Assembly (NCBI GenBank): GCA_016705005.1
Contig: JADIZB010000037.1
Coordinates: 83,148 to 147,147, forward strand
Direction of reading: 5' to 3'
DNA from: Bacteroidales bacterium
GTDB taxonomy: Bacteria; Bacteroidota; Bacteroidia; Bacteroidales; Lentimicrobiaceae
DNA: 64,000 bases
In this document: positions 54,944 to 63,957 of the stretch, in pieces
Position numbering within the stretch: the first letter of the stretch is position 1
Layout: each line of letters starts with the position of its first letter
Position numbers and translations under genes: made by a program
Notes under the pieces: model-generated
Seen by the model: the letters and a program-made list of their open reading frames with translations, nothing else
Database searches by the model: none
What the model was told of the DNA's origin: nothing

Positions 54944-55681
54944 TTATTTATTCACATGAATAACACTTCCGGAGCCGGAAACATGGCTGTCAACATCGGG
55001 GAACCCGGCATAATATATACTTCCGCTTCCGCTGATTCGTGCCTTCAGAAATTCTTCAACCGTTGCTTCTGCATTTCCGGATCCACTGATGCTGATGTCG
55101 GAGGTTTCGCTCAACAGGCCATAGCTATAGATATCGCCCGACCCCGAAATTGTAAATTCCTCATAGTCTGTTGATCCTTCCAGCCACATTTTACCGCTTC
55201 CGGAAATGGAAGCACTAACAGTATTGGCAATCACAACCACATCAGCTTCGCCAGAACCGGATATGCTGATGTTAAAATCATCTGTAACAACCGGAGTTTC
55301 AGAATAAAGGTTCACAGAACCAGATAGTCTGATATTGTTATACATAGCAGATGATATGTAGATACTGATACGTTCATGGCTGCCAAGGCCTGCTCCATCT
55401 TCAAGTTTGATTTTAAGTTCATTTCCGCTGACATAGGTTTCAATTGCATCGAGCACATTGGCCTGTGCTTCAATGGTCAGGTCACTGGCCGGGCTTTGGT
55501 AAATGAAAACATCGGCAGGTATTGAAACATAGACATCACGATGGATAGGAACATCTCTTGTTTCACTTACAACAGGTCCTTTTCCATGGATATTATTCCA
55601 GTTGTCTGGTTCACACGATGACATGAAAATTGCAATTGCCAGTAGTGGCAGCATTAGGCGGAGAGTTCTGATCGGTTTCAT
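54944..55681 (-). CDS. Head-GIN (DUF2807) domain lipoprotein
   Basis: 245 aa. Lipobox FMSSC near residue 22. The domain (about 45-240) is a right-handed beta-helix-like fold of repeated G-S-G turns: VSIPADVFIYQSPASDLTIE, IKLEDGAGLGSHERISIY, then ISGSGEADVVV, ISGSGKMWLE, ISGSGDIYSYG, ISGSGNAEATV and ISGSGSIYYAG at 18-25-residue intervals. Function unknown; common in Bacteroidota envelopes, where putative auto-transporter-adhesin-like roles are proposed. Transcribed alone. Confidence 0.92.
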   Translation of the reverse strand: MKPIRTLRLMLPLLAIAIFMSSCEPDNWNNIHGKGPVVSETRDVPIHRDVYVSIPADVFIYQSPASDLTIEAQANVLDAIETYVSGNELKIKLEDGAGLGSHERISIYISSAMYNNIRLSGSVNLYSETPVVTDDFNISISGSGEADVVVIANTVSASISGSGKMWLEGSTDYEEFTISGSGDIYSYGLLSETSDISISGSGNAEATVEEFLKARISGSGSIYYAGFPDVDSHVSGSGSVIHVNK

Positions 55682-55914
55682 GATGTACGGGTTTTGTGCA
55701 GTGAATGGTGTTTTTTGTTCTTGACTTATGGCAAAATTGATGCCGGAATTTTATCGTTATTTTGTGTTACTTTTTAACGATGCAAAAATGCATTAATGTT
55801 AACGCCTGTGAAAATAAATCCGGGTGAAATGGCTTATCCGGGGGTTGAATTGACATTTCCTTAGGTTAAAAGGGATTATTGACGGATCAGATGTAATTAT
55901 TGTAGCATTGACAA

Positions 55915-55950
55915 ATAAAAAAAGCCTGTCTGAATCAACAGACAGGCCAG
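55915..55950 (-). terminator. Rho-independent terminator of the metallopeptidase gene
   Basis: Minus strand: perfect 9-bp stem GCCTGTCTG/CAGACAGGC with 6-base loop, followed by TTTTTTTAT. About 22 bases after the peptidase stop. Confidence 0.9.
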
Positions 55951-55969
55951 AATACTTTTTAAAGGTATT

Positions 55970-57661
55970 TTATTCGTTTACAAACTGGTCTGCATAATAG
56001 CGGGCAGTCAGCTTTTCTCCGGTCGCTTTTTCAATCATATCGTTCCAGTACAAACTTGCACCGGGTAAAAATACTTTATCAACAAGATACCGGCCGGCCT
56101 CTTTGTTTCCAAAGAAACTCTGGTACCTGAAATCCTCCGATTTAACAATATTTGCCGTGATGTAATGATTCAACTGGGAAGCCAGCAGTTCACCGAGCAG
56201 ATAATTGTGGTAATAGCAGGGGAATGTTGCAATATGAATCTTACTTGCCCAATCGGGTTCATTGCGACCTTCGGGGCGTTTCAGCATCTGGTATTTTTCA
56301 ACCAGGTCCCACCAGAGCTTGTTGAGGTCCTGATCCGGGTTTTCGTACATGGCTTTTTCGAAGCGGTACATTACCTGGGCCCACCGGCTGAAAGTAAGCT
56401 GTTCGAGACGGAGCACCTTATAACTCTTTTCAGCGATTCTTACTTTTTCCGATGAATCAATCAGATTCATGTCAGTCATCCACTGCGGATTTGCACCCAT
56501 TCGCCCGAAAAGCATGGCAATCGCCTCGGTAGTAAAGGTATGTGATGGATTTCGCAGGCTGAAGGGCAGATTACGATCGATGTATTTATCATAGACACCA
56601 TGACCGAATTCGTGCATCATAGTATTCATCCAGCTGTAATTTGATTTGATGTTGCACAATACCCGAACATCACCCTCATTGTCGATGTCGATGCAATAGG
56701 CATGTTGATTTTTGCCCGGTTTTTCGTACAAATCACTGTTGGCAATCATGTCTTTGATATCAAGCCCGATGCTGGTATAATAATCGGTTGTAAGTTGTTC
56801 AATATTCTGTTCTTTGTAATACTTATCAAGATCGATGCTGTAAATGGCCGGTGCTTCCTGGAAGAACCGGTTCTGGTAATGCCATGGCATGAGTTTATCT
56901 TTTGTGATGCTTAACCGGTTGGCAAGGTATGTGTCAATCTCATCCTTCAGTCCGGCGAAGGCATCGCGGGTGAGGTTGTCAAGTTCATCGAACAGCTGAC
57001 TGATCTCCTCCGGATTTTGTTCGCTTAGTTCCAGGCTCATGGCATGAAAATTCGTGAAACCGAGTTGTTTTGCAATCTGGTTTCTGACTTTGACCAGTTC
57101 AATAATATCTGCTGAAACCACTGTGCCCAGTTTTTTATGTCCCTCCCATGCGGCCTGGAGTTCCTTACTGCTCTTTGAAGTCTTCAGAATATCTTCCACA
57201 TCATTGTCAGAAAGGAGTGTGCTGTCGACCATAGCCCTGAAATTCGAATATTTTTTTTCGATTTCAACCTCCATCTTGATCTTCCTGGCCAGCAGGGAGG
57301 TGTCAATCTGATTACCCAGATACTGATTATAAAGGACATCCAGTTGCCGTTTCAATAGAGAATCAGAAATCGAGTTGGATTCCTTTATCTTTTTCAACAG
57401 GGCAAAATCTTCTTTTGACGTATATATGCTGTTGAGTTGAAGCTGAAGTTGCTCCGATTTGGTATAGTCATCGTCTTTGCCTGATATCGAAGCATTCCAA
57501 TAGGCTATAAATGCCTCCTTTTGTAATGGTTTGACTTTGGCTTCCCAGTTGGCGATGAATGTTTTTAAAGCTTTTTCCATTTTTTCATTTTTATTGCTGC
57601 AACCATTGGTAAGCAATGCCAGTGATATCAGTGACAGCAAAATGATTGATTTTGGTTTCAT
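55970..57661 (-). CDS. Gluzincin zinc metallopeptidase (M2/M3 type), lipoprotein
   Basis: 563 aa. Lipobox LLTNGC near residue 21. The zinc site MMHEFGHGVYDKY (HEFGH at about 349-353) is followed after about 25 residues by the third ligand Glu in FTTEAIAMLFGRMG. Other family stretches: KVRNQIAKQLGFTNFHAMSL, MPWHYQNRFFQEAP, RLEQLTFSRWAQVMYRFEKA, YYHNYLLGELLASQL. This fits M2 (angiotensin-converting-enzyme-like peptidyl-dipeptidase) or the related M3 clan members; I cannot decide between them by eye. Likely a periplasmic peptidase in peptide use. Single gene with its own terminator. Confidence 0.88.
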   Translation of the reverse strand: MKPKSIILLSLISLALLTNGCSNKNEKMEKALKTFIANWEAKVKPLQKEAFIAYWNASISGKDDDYTKSEQLQLQLNSIYTSKEDFALLKKIKESNSISDSLLKRQLDVLYNQYLGNQIDTSLLARKIKMEVEIEKKYSNFRAMVDSTLLSDNDVEDILKTSKSSKELQAAWEGHKKLGTVVSADIIELVKVRNQIAKQLGFTNFHAMSLELSEQNPEEISQLFDELDNLTRDAFAGLKDEIDTYLANRLSITKDKLMPWHYQNRFFQEAPAIYSIDLDKYYKEQNIEQLTTDYYTSIGLDIKDMIANSDLYEKPGKNQHAYCIDIDNEGDVRVLCNIKSNYSWMNTMMHEFGHGVYDKYIDRNLPFSLRNPSHTFTTEAIAMLFGRMGANPQWMTDMNLIDSSEKVRIAEKSYKVLRLEQLTFSRWAQVMYRFEKAMYENPDQDLNKLWWDLVEKYQMLKRPEGRNEPDWASKIHIATFPCYYHNYLLGELLASQLNHYITANIVKSEDFRYQSFFGNKEAGRYLVDKVFLPGASLYWNDMIEKATGEKLTARYYADQFVNE

Positions 57662-57788
57662 GGTACTTTTATTTATTGTTCAGGAGTCCTCCCGTCCGGG
57701 AGAAACTATGGTTTTTTATTGCTCATGAATCTGTATTCAATCAAAAGTTGCTGCCGGTTAAAAATACAATCCACCATCAGGAATAGTT

Positions 57789-57812
57789 ATGCCCGGCATT
57801 TACCCCGGGCAT
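57789..57812 (-). terminator. Terminator-like hairpin after cysS
   Basis: ATGCCCGG/CCGGGCAT, a perfect 8-bp stem 5 bases after the cysS stop on the minus strand. No proper U-run follows, so its role is uncertain. Confidence 0.4.
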
Positions 57813-57816
57813 TCCT

Positions 57817-59289
57817 TTACTGATTCAGACTCCAGTCAGCGCCTTCTTTAGTGTCCTTAACACTGATTCCGATTTTTGTAAGATCATCACGGATTTTATC
57901 AGCTGTTGCAAAATCTCTGGCACTTTTTGCATCCTTACGTAAATCAAGAATCAGCTGCATCAACCCTTCCACTGTTGCATCACTGCCTGAAGAGGCTTCC
58001 TCTTGTTTCAATCCCAGGATATCTCCGATAAAAGTGCTGAATGTTTCTTTTAGTGCCTGCAAATCTTCGTTCGACAGACTCTCTTTTTTGTCGTTCACTG
58101 AATTGATGATACGAGCCCCTTCAAACAGATTTGCTATGACAATGGGACTGTTAAAGTCATCGTTCATCGCCTCGTAGCAGCTGGTTCGGATTGATGTTGT
58201 TTCAACCGTTGATTTATCCGATGCTGTAAGCTTTTCAAGGGTAGCCCAGGCTTTCATCAGCCGGTCCAGTCCCTTTTCGGCGGCCAGCAATGCCTCATTA
58301 GAAAAATCGAGTGTGCTGCGGTACTGCGCCTGAAGGATGAAAAACCTGATGGTCATTGGGCTATATGCCTTTGTCAGTGCTTTATGGTCACCGGAAATAA
58401 ACTCATTCAGTGTAATGAAATTGCCGAGTGATTTACCCATTTTCTGACCATTGATGGTAATCATGTTGTTGTGCATCCAGTATTTGGCCGGATCAATGTC
58501 GTTGGCGGCAACGCTCTGTGCAATTTCTGACTCGTGATGAGGGAACATCAGATCCATACCTCCTCCATGAATGTCAAAACGTTCACCAAGGTATCGGGCA
58601 CTCATAGCTGAACATTCGAGATGCCAGCCCGGGAACCCCTGGCTCCAGCGGGAAGGCCAGCGCATAATGTGTTCAGGCTGGGCTTTCTTCCAAAGGGCAA
58701 AATCAAACGGATTCCGTTTTTCTTCCTGTCCTTCGAGTTCACGGGTGTTGGCCATCAGATCGTCAAGCACACGGCCTGATAGTTTACCATAATGATATTG
58801 TTTATCATACTTTTCTACGTCAAAATAGACCGATCCCTCGCTTTCATAGGCCATTCCCGAATCGAAGATATCTTCGATCATGGCCAGCTGTTCAATGATG
58901 TGCCCTGAAGCCCGGGGTTCTATGCTGGGGCTGAGCACATTCAACTGTTCCATATTGTGGTGATACCGTTCGGTGAAGTACTGAACCACTTCCATTGGCT
59001 CCAGTTGCTCCAGCCTGGCTTTTTTGGCTATTTTATCCTCACCGGCATCGGCATCATTCTCAAGGTGACCAACATCGGTAATGTTACGGACATAACGGAC
59101 CTTATACCCCAGGTGCCTGAGGTAACGAAACACCAGGTCGAAGGTAATGGCAGGCCGCGCATGGCCAAGATGGGCATCACCATAAACAGTTGGCCCACAG
59201 ACATACATACCCACGTGGGGAGCATTCAGTGGTTCAAAAAGTTCTTTCCTCCGGCTGAGCGTATTGTAAATATTGAGTTTATGATCCAT
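57817..59289 (-). CDS. cysS: Cysteine--tRNA ligase
   Basis: 490 aa class Ia synthetase. Start MDHKLNIYNTLSRRK at 59289; the frame is open to 59346 without domain content. Zinc/active-site Cys in GMYVCGPTVYGDAHLGHARP, where HLGH is the HIGH motif; further Zn ligands in LECSAMSARYLG and FPHHESEIAQS; KMSKS equivalent INGQKMGKSLGNF. Length and order match CysRS. It follows the CPBP gene on the same strand by 100 bases and has a -7 element of its own at 59311. Confidence 0.97.
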   Translation of the reverse strand: MDHKLNIYNTLSRRKELFEPLNAPHVGMYVCGPTVYGDAHLGHARPAITFDLVFRYLRHLGYKVRYVRNITDVGHLENDADAGEDKIAKKARLEQLEPMEVVQYFTERYHHNMEQLNVLSPSIEPRASGHIIEQLAMIEDIFDSGMAYESEGSVYFDVEKYDKQYHYGKLSGRVLDDLMANTRELEGQEEKRNPFDFALWKKAQPEHIMRWPSRWSQGFPGWHLECSAMSARYLGERFDIHGGGMDLMFPHHESEIAQSVAANDIDPAKYWMHNNMITINGQKMGKSLGNFITLNEFISGDHKALTKAYSPMTIRFFILQAQYRSTLDFSNEALLAAEKGLDRLMKAWATLEKLTASDKSTVETTSIRTSCYEAMNDDFNSPIVIANLFEGARIINSVNDKKESLSNEDLQALKETFSTFIGDILGLKQEEASSGSDATVEGLMQLILDLRKDAKSARDFATADKIRDDLTKIGISVKDTKEGADWSLNQ

Positions 59290-59310
59290 GAAAATCAGAA
59301 TTTTACGATG

Positions 59311-59318
59311 CAAAATTA
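59311..59318 (-). promoter_or_regulatory. -7 element of cysS
   Basis: TAATTTTG on the minus strand fits TAnnTTTG, 21 bases before the ATG at 59289. The nearest TTG is 12 bases upstream, not at the normal distance. Confidence 0.4.
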
Positions 59319-59389
59319 TTAAAATCCCTGCAATATTCATTGTCATTACAGCAACGGCCGCTTATGCAGTTCACCAGAGGCCAGCCTTG

Positions 59390-60322
59390 TCATAAATCAT
59401 CCTGAATTCCTCCGGATATTGTCGCATTTTTTCTGGTATAATATACCCAAAACATTAAAAACAAGAGCGCTATGGCCGAAAAGACAACACCGGTACCGGA
59501 GGAAGCAGAGCCCATTTCTTCGGCCGGGATTGATGAGATTCCCTGGTTAAAAAGGAATGATGCAACAACAACGATGGTATTATTTAAAAAATGTGCGACA
59601 ATAGGAACCCATATTGAGCCTGACCAGACATACAGGTATCCGAAAAGGAGTCCCAGCATGAAACGGGGAAGAAATCCGAAAAACTGCAGGTGCAGGGCAC
59701 TGAACAGGAATGCTGAAATGATCACAGGCAGATGAACTCCATGGAAAACCTTCCTGAAAAGACCTATCAGTGCTGATCTGAACAGCAATTCTTCGCCCAG
59801 AGAAGGCAACACCCCAATCATCAGAATGTTGACAATAAGAGCTGATGTCCCGGTATCATTGAGCAGTCGGTTGGTGAGTTTTGAAGCGGTATCTTCAGAG
59901 GTTCGCATCCATTCTTCCAGTCCGGAGAGTTGCGGTGGAAGTATCAGCCTTTCATTCCATTCGGTAAGATAACCTGTTAAAGGTCCGGCGGCCAGCAGAA
60001 GCAAAAGGGCGGCAATTATGTGGGTGAATCCGGGTTTGTAAAAACCAAGAAACAACAAGGGGTATCGTTCGCTCAGCAGGGCAAACACAAAGGGTGGCAG
60101 GAGGAAAAACCCCACCTGGTTCAGCATCTGGGTAAGACGCATGAAACCCAGATTCATCATATCCGGATCACCTGATCCTTCAAGGACACTTTTTCCCCAG
60201 ATCAGGACAGAGAGCAGGTATGAAAATGAAAGAGAAAGAATACCACAGAGTAGGATGACCAGGACCAGCGTAAGTAGCCGTGAACCGGATGTTAGATCCC
60301 TGAATACAGGTTGCAGTCGCAT
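59390..60322 (-). CDS. CPBP family intramembrane glutamic protease
   Basis: 310 aa with about eight TM segments. Catalytic motif 1 SLGEELLFRSALIGLF (EExxxR), motif 2 ISAFLFSALHLQFFG (His), and motif 3 WVPIVAHFLNNTIV (HxxxN/D), the three Abi/CAAX-protease motifs. Members cleave membrane-bound substrates; some are CAAX processors or bacteriocin immunity proteins. Substrate not known. A promoter is present in the divergent region (60398-60429). Confidence 0.93.
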   Translation of the reverse strand: MRLQPVFRDLTSGSRLLTLVLVILLCGILSLSFSYLLSVLIWGKSVLEGSGDPDMMNLGFMRLTQMLNQVGFFLLPPFVFALLSERYPLLFLGFYKPGFTHIIAALLLLLAAGPLTGYLTEWNERLILPPQLSGLEEWMRTSEDTASKLTNRLLNDTGTSALIVNILMIGVLPSLGEELLFRSALIGLFRKVFHGVHLPVIISAFLFSALHLQFFGFLPRFMLGLLFGYLYVWSGSIWVPIVAHFLNNTIVVVASFLFNQGISSIPAEEMGSASSGTGVVFSAIALLFLMFWVYYTRKNATISGGIQDDL

Positions 60323-60397
60323 AGCTGGTTAAAAATTCGTTATTTTGCAGAGGTAAACAACAGAGTGTCTACCCATCAATTGTTTCCCGCGATGACA

Positions 60398-60429
60398 CAA
60401 AGTTATGACAATAATTCATTTTTTGTCAA
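60398..60429 (-). promoter_or_regulatory. Promoter of the CPBP gene
   Basis: TTG, 21 bases, TAACTTTG on the minus strand, about 75 bases before the ATG at 60322. Good consensus match. Confidence 0.55.
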
Positions 60430-60512
60430 AGCCGGTAATATGATACAAGTCCGGCAAGGACAACAGCTTCTATCATATATTGCCACCATTTAAGAAAACA
60501 TACAGTACCCGG

Positions 60513-61493
60513 ATGAAAATAGGACAGGTTGAAGCAGGTGAGTTCCCGGTTATGCTGGCACCCATGGAGGATATCACCGATCCTCCTTTCCGGCAGCTTT
60601 GCCGTAATTTCGGGGCGGATGTTGTTTTCACAGAATTTATCGCGTCAGAAGGGCTTATCCGGGATGTTGAAATGAGCAGAAGGAAACTTGATTTTTCTGA
60701 ATCAGAAAGACCTGTCGGCATCCAGATATTCGGGCACAATGTTGATTCCATGGTGATGGCTGCGAAGCTGGCCGATGAAGCCAACCCGGACTTTATCGAC
60801 CTGAATTTCGGGTGTCCGGTCAGGAAAATCGTCAACAAGGGAGGCGGTGCTGCCCTTTTGCAGGATATTCCCCTGATGCTGAAAATAACCGGATCGGTTG
60901 TCAGGGCCGTTTCCCGGCCTGTAACCGTTAAGACCCGGCTTGGCTGGGATGAGAATTCGAAAGTTATTGTTCATCTGGCCGAACAGTTACAGGATGAAGG
61001 CATCAGCGGACTCACCATTCACGGTCGTACCCGGGCGCAGATGTATAGCGGCAAGGCCGACTGGACGCTGATCGGAGAGGTCAAAAACAATCCGCGCTTA
61101 ATAATCCCGATTGTTGGCAACGGCGACATCACCGATGGAACGTCTGCTGCTGAGAAAAGGGCACAAACAGGGGTTGACGGCATCATGATCGGCAGGGGAG
61201 CTACCGGTAATCCCTGGATATTCAGGGAAGTAAAGCATTTTCTCGAAACCGGAGAATTATTGCCCGGACCGGGTCTGATTGAAAAGCTGGAAGTATGTCA
61301 GGCTCACCTGCTTGCTTCGGTTGCGTGGAAAGGAGAAATTACATCCCTGCTTGAAACCAGAAAGCACTACCCGCATTATTTCAGCGGGATCCCGGATTTC
61401 AAACCATTCCGGATGAGGCTGATGTCGGCCATGACAATTCGGGATATTTTTCTGATTTTTGACGAAATACGCACCAAATACGTTAATAAATAG
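60513..61493 (+). CDS. dusB: tRNA-dihydrouridine synthase
   Basis: 326 aa FMN-dependent enzyme reducing uridines in the tRNA D-loop. Start at 60513 (MKIGQVEAGEFPVMLAPMED); an upstream TTG frame start at 60480 is less likely. TIM-barrel motifs: LAPMEDITDPPFRQLC, VGIQIFGHNVDSM, DLNFGCPVRKIVNKGGGAAL (catalytic Cys), VTVKTRLGWDE, LTIHGRTRAQMYSG, VGNGDITDG, IMIGRGATGNPWIF. The pattern agrees with the DusB class. Not near a fis gene, unlike enterobacteria. A sigma-54 regulator follows on the same strand after 116 bases. Confidence 0.94.
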   Translation: MKIGQVEAGEFPVMLAPMEDITDPPFRQLCRNFGADVVFTEFIASEGLIRDVEMSRRKLDFSESERPVGIQIFGHNVDSMVMAAKLADEANPDFIDLNFGCPVRKIVNKGGGAALLQDIPLMLKITGSVVRAVSRPVTVKTRLGWDENSKVIVHLAEQLQDEGISGLTIHGRTRAQMYSGKADWTLIGEVKNNPRLIIPIVGNGDITDGTSAAEKRAQTGVDGIMIGRGATGNPWIFREVKHFLETGELLPGPGLIEKLEVCQAHLLASVAWKGEITSLLETRKHYPHYFSGIPDFKPFRMRLMSAMTIRDIFLIFDEIRTKYVNK

Positions 61494-61609
61494 CACTCAA
61501 GGCATTACTTATCGCTGTAAACAGGATATATTAGATCATAACCTCTTGTCTTTGAAAGAAAAGAGTTAATTCACGGATATTTTGTAACTTCGGTCTTAAA
61601 TATGCTCTG

Positions 61610-62959
61610 ATGGCGCAGGAACCACTTAAAATTTTTATTGTTGAAGATGATGTAATCTTTGCCAAGATTATGTCGCATCACCTTACGCTCAACCCGGAGT
61701 ATGAAGTAGAGATATTTCCTGACGGGAGGAGCCTGCTGAAAAATCTTTATAAGAATCCGACCCTTATTTCTCTTGACTATAACCTGCCGGACATGACCGG
61801 ATTGGAGGTGTTGAAACATGTACGTGAATTTAACCCGGATCTTCCGGTTGTGATTGTTTCAGGTCAGCAGGATGTGGCAACAGCCATTGAACTGCTCAAA
61901 AAAGGCGCTTATGATTACATCCTGAAAGATCAGGATACCAAGGAGCGCCTGTGGAACATCACCAAGAATATCAGGGAGAACATTAAGCTTCGCCAGAAAA
62001 TTGCCGACCTTGAGGAGGAAATCGGCCGTAAATATGAAAACAATAACCTCATCAAGGGCAACAGCCCGGCCATCAGCAAGGTTTTTACACTGATCGAGAA
62101 AGCTTCCAGAACCAATATTACAGTCTCTATCTATGGCGAAACCGGAACAGGGAAGGAGCTGGTTGCCAAATCGATACATCATGCATCGCCCCGCAGCAGG
62201 AAACCCTTCGTAGCGGTCAATGTTACGGCCATTCCCAAGGAACTGATCGAAAGCGAGATGTTTGGCCATGAAAAGGGTGCCTTTACCGGGGCCAACAACC
62301 GCCGCATCGGAAGGTTTGAGGAAGCCAATCAGGGAACCATCTTCCTGGATGAGATCGGCGATATGGACCTCAACATGCAATCAAAACTGCTCCGCGTTCT
62401 TCAGGAGGAGGAGGTGACAAGGGTCGGTGGAAATGAAAATGTAAAACTGGATGTGAGGGTGATCGTGGCGACCCATAAGAATCTTCAGGAACTTGTCCGT
62501 AAAGGGGAGTTCCGTGAAGACCTTTATTACCGTCTGCTCGGGTTGCCGGTAAATCTTCCGCCTCTTCGCGAAAGGGGTAATGATATCGCACTGCTGGCCA
62601 GGTTTTTTGTGGATGACTTCTGTCTGAAAAACAAAATGAAGAAACTTTCCATCACCCCCAAGGCAATTGAGAAGATTCAGAAATACCCGTTCCCGGGAAA
62701 TGTCAGGGAACTCAAAGCCATCATGGAACTCGCCTCGGTGATGACCAATACCGAGACCATTGAGGATTCGGATATAACCTTCAGCACAGTCAGTGCATCG
62801 CAGGACTTCCTTTATGAGGAAACTACCCTGGAGGAATACAACAAAAAGATCATCAACCACTTTATGCAGAAATACAACAACAGGGTAAGGCAGGTGGCCC
62901 AGAAACTCGACATCGGGAAAACCACCATTTACAGGTTGATGAGTGAAGGGAAACTTTAA
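61610..62959 (+). CDS. Sigma-54-dependent response regulator (NtrC family)
   Basis: 449 aa. Receiver domain 1-125 with acidic pocket VEDD (12-14), phospho-acceptor Asp56 in LDYNLPDMTG, and Lys106 in YILKD. AAA+ domain about 145-385: Walker A GETGTGKE (176-183), GAFTGA loop (223-228) that contacts sigma-54, Walker B TIFLDEIGDMD, and the sensor FPGNVRELKAIMELA. C-terminal Fis-type HTH: NNRVRQVAQKLDIGKTTIYR. It activates sigma-54 promoters when phosphorylated; no histidine kinase is adjacent within the window. Confidence 0.96.
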   Translation: MAQEPLKIFIVEDDVIFAKIMSHHLTLNPEYEVEIFPDGRSLLKNLYKNPTLISLDYNLPDMTGLEVLKHVREFNPDLPVVIVSGQQDVATAIELLKKGAYDYILKDQDTKERLWNITKNIRENIKLRQKIADLEEEIGRKYENNNLIKGNSPAISKVFTLIEKASRTNITVSIYGETGTGKELVAKSIHHASPRSRKPFVAVNVTAIPKELIESEMFGHEKGAFTGANNRRIGRFEEANQGTIFLDEIGDMDLNMQSKLLRVLQEEEVTRVGGNENVKLDVRVIVATHKNLQELVRKGEFREDLYYRLLGLPVNLPPLRERGNDIALLARFFVDDFCLKNKMKKLSITPKAIEKIQKYPFPGNVRELKAIMELASVMTNTETIEDSDITFSTVSASQDFLYEETTLEEYNKKIINHFMQKYNNRVRQVAQKLDIGKTTIYRLMSEGKL

Positions 62960-62964
62960 GAAAT

Positions 62965-63050
62965 TTCGGATTTCGGATTTGCGATTTCGGATTTACAGCC
63001 CGCCTTGTGAGAACGAAGTGATTACGAGGATTTACGATTTACAGTTCCGG
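62965..63050. repeat. Degenerate TTTCGGAT-type tandem repeats
   Basis: TTTCGGA recurs (AATTTCGGATTTCGGATTTG, then GATTTCGGATTTAC), followed by GATTTACGATTTAC. The reverse-complement motif appears at 26655-26697. It occupies the space after the sigma-54 regulator; nothing else was seen in 62960-63204. Confidence 0.55.
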
Positions 63051-63204
63051 CATTCGTGATACTTTTATTTATGTTGTTGGTTCGCATCTTATCACTGATG
63101 CGAATCTGTATTGTAGGTTTGTAATCAGATAAACCCCAAAATCGATCAAATAAATATCAATGTCGATTCCTGAATTCCGGTTTCGGGAAAAAGGAGTGAT
63201 AATC

Positions 63205-63834
63205 TCACAATAACTCACAGATATCTGTTCCGGGTTTCAGATGCCAGGCATTGATCCCGACAGTCCGGGCGGCTTCTACATGAACAAGGGTATCGTCAAT
63301 AAACAGGGTTTCTTCCGGTTTCAGTCCGCCATCATTCAATACATAAAGGAATATTTCCGGATCGGGTTTTACCAGGCCGATCTGATGCGAAAACCATAAT
63401 TTTTCAAACAGTTTGCCAAGTCCGTATCCGAATTCTTTCTGAAACCGTTCCATGTAGCAATCGTAATGGATCTGGTTGGTGTTCGACAAAAGAAAAACCC
63501 GGTACAAAGCACCCAGGCTTTTTAGTTTTTCAACACGACCTGCCGGAAGGTCAAGCAGCAGGGCATTCCATGCATCATCTACCTGTTGTGCAGTGACTCC
63601 CGGGATAAGCTTTCCGAGCACGCTGGTACGGAAATCATCCGGGGTGATGGCTCCTTTCTCAAGATCGATCAGTATTTCTGAACTGCTGCGGCTGCCCCAG
63701 AAATCGATTCCATCGCGCACTCCAAGCCGGGTAAATGCCCGGGCGCTTAGTTGAGGATCGATATTCAGTAAAACCTGGCCGAAGTCGAATATAATGTTTT
63801 TTATCCCCGAAAGGTTTATTTTTTCCTGTTCCAT
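63205..63834 (-). CDS. HAD-IA family hydrolase
   Basis: 209 aa phosphatase-like enzyme. Motif I IIFDFGQVLLNID (nucleophile Asp17), motif II FLLSNTNQIH, motif III GLVKPDPEIFLYVL (Lys) and motif IV TLFIDDTLVHVEAA. The YihX-like layout (FDxGxV) suggests a sugar-phosphate phosphatase, but the substrate is not determinable. A TAGCTTTG element lies upstream. Divergent from the tRNA gene at the right edge. Confidence 0.92.
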   Translation of the reverse strand: MEQEKINLSGIKNIIFDFGQVLLNIDPQLSARAFTRLGVRDGIDFWGSRSSSEILIDLEKGAITPDDFRTSVLGKLIPGVTAQQVDDAWNALLLDLPAGRVEKLKSLGALYRVFLLSNTNQIHYDCYMERFQKEFGYGLGKLFEKLWFSHQIGLVKPDPEIFLYVLNDGGLKPEETLFIDDTLVHVEAARTVGINAWHLKPGTDICELL

Positions 63835-63858
63835 TATGCTTCAAGGTGAATGAATGGT

Positions 63859-63866
63859 CAAAGCTA
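63859..63866 (-). promoter_or_regulatory. -7 element of the HAD hydrolase gene
   Basis: TAGCTTTG on the minus strand fits TAnnTTTG, 24 bases before the ATG. No -33 TTG at normal distance. Confidence 0.45.
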
Positions 63867-63907
63867 AAAAAAATGAAGGGGATCCCTGTTAAATTTTGAT
63901 TATTTTG

Positions 63908-63915
63908 TACATTTG
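63908..63915 (+). promoter_or_regulatory. -7 element of the tRNA gene
   Basis: TACATTTG fits TAnnTTTG and lies 42 bases before the tRNA 5' end. The leader between contains TGTAGTTT/AAGCTACA, a near-palindrome that could fold as a processing hairpin. Confidence 0.5.
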
Positions 63916-63957
63916 CAATCCCTTAATAAAACAAGGGATGTAGTTTAAAAGCTACAG

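Noticed and set aside
62381..62860. 159-codon antisense frame in the sigma-54 regulator gene
   Set aside because: Complete overlap with conserved AAA+ and linker codons; no recognisable protein features.
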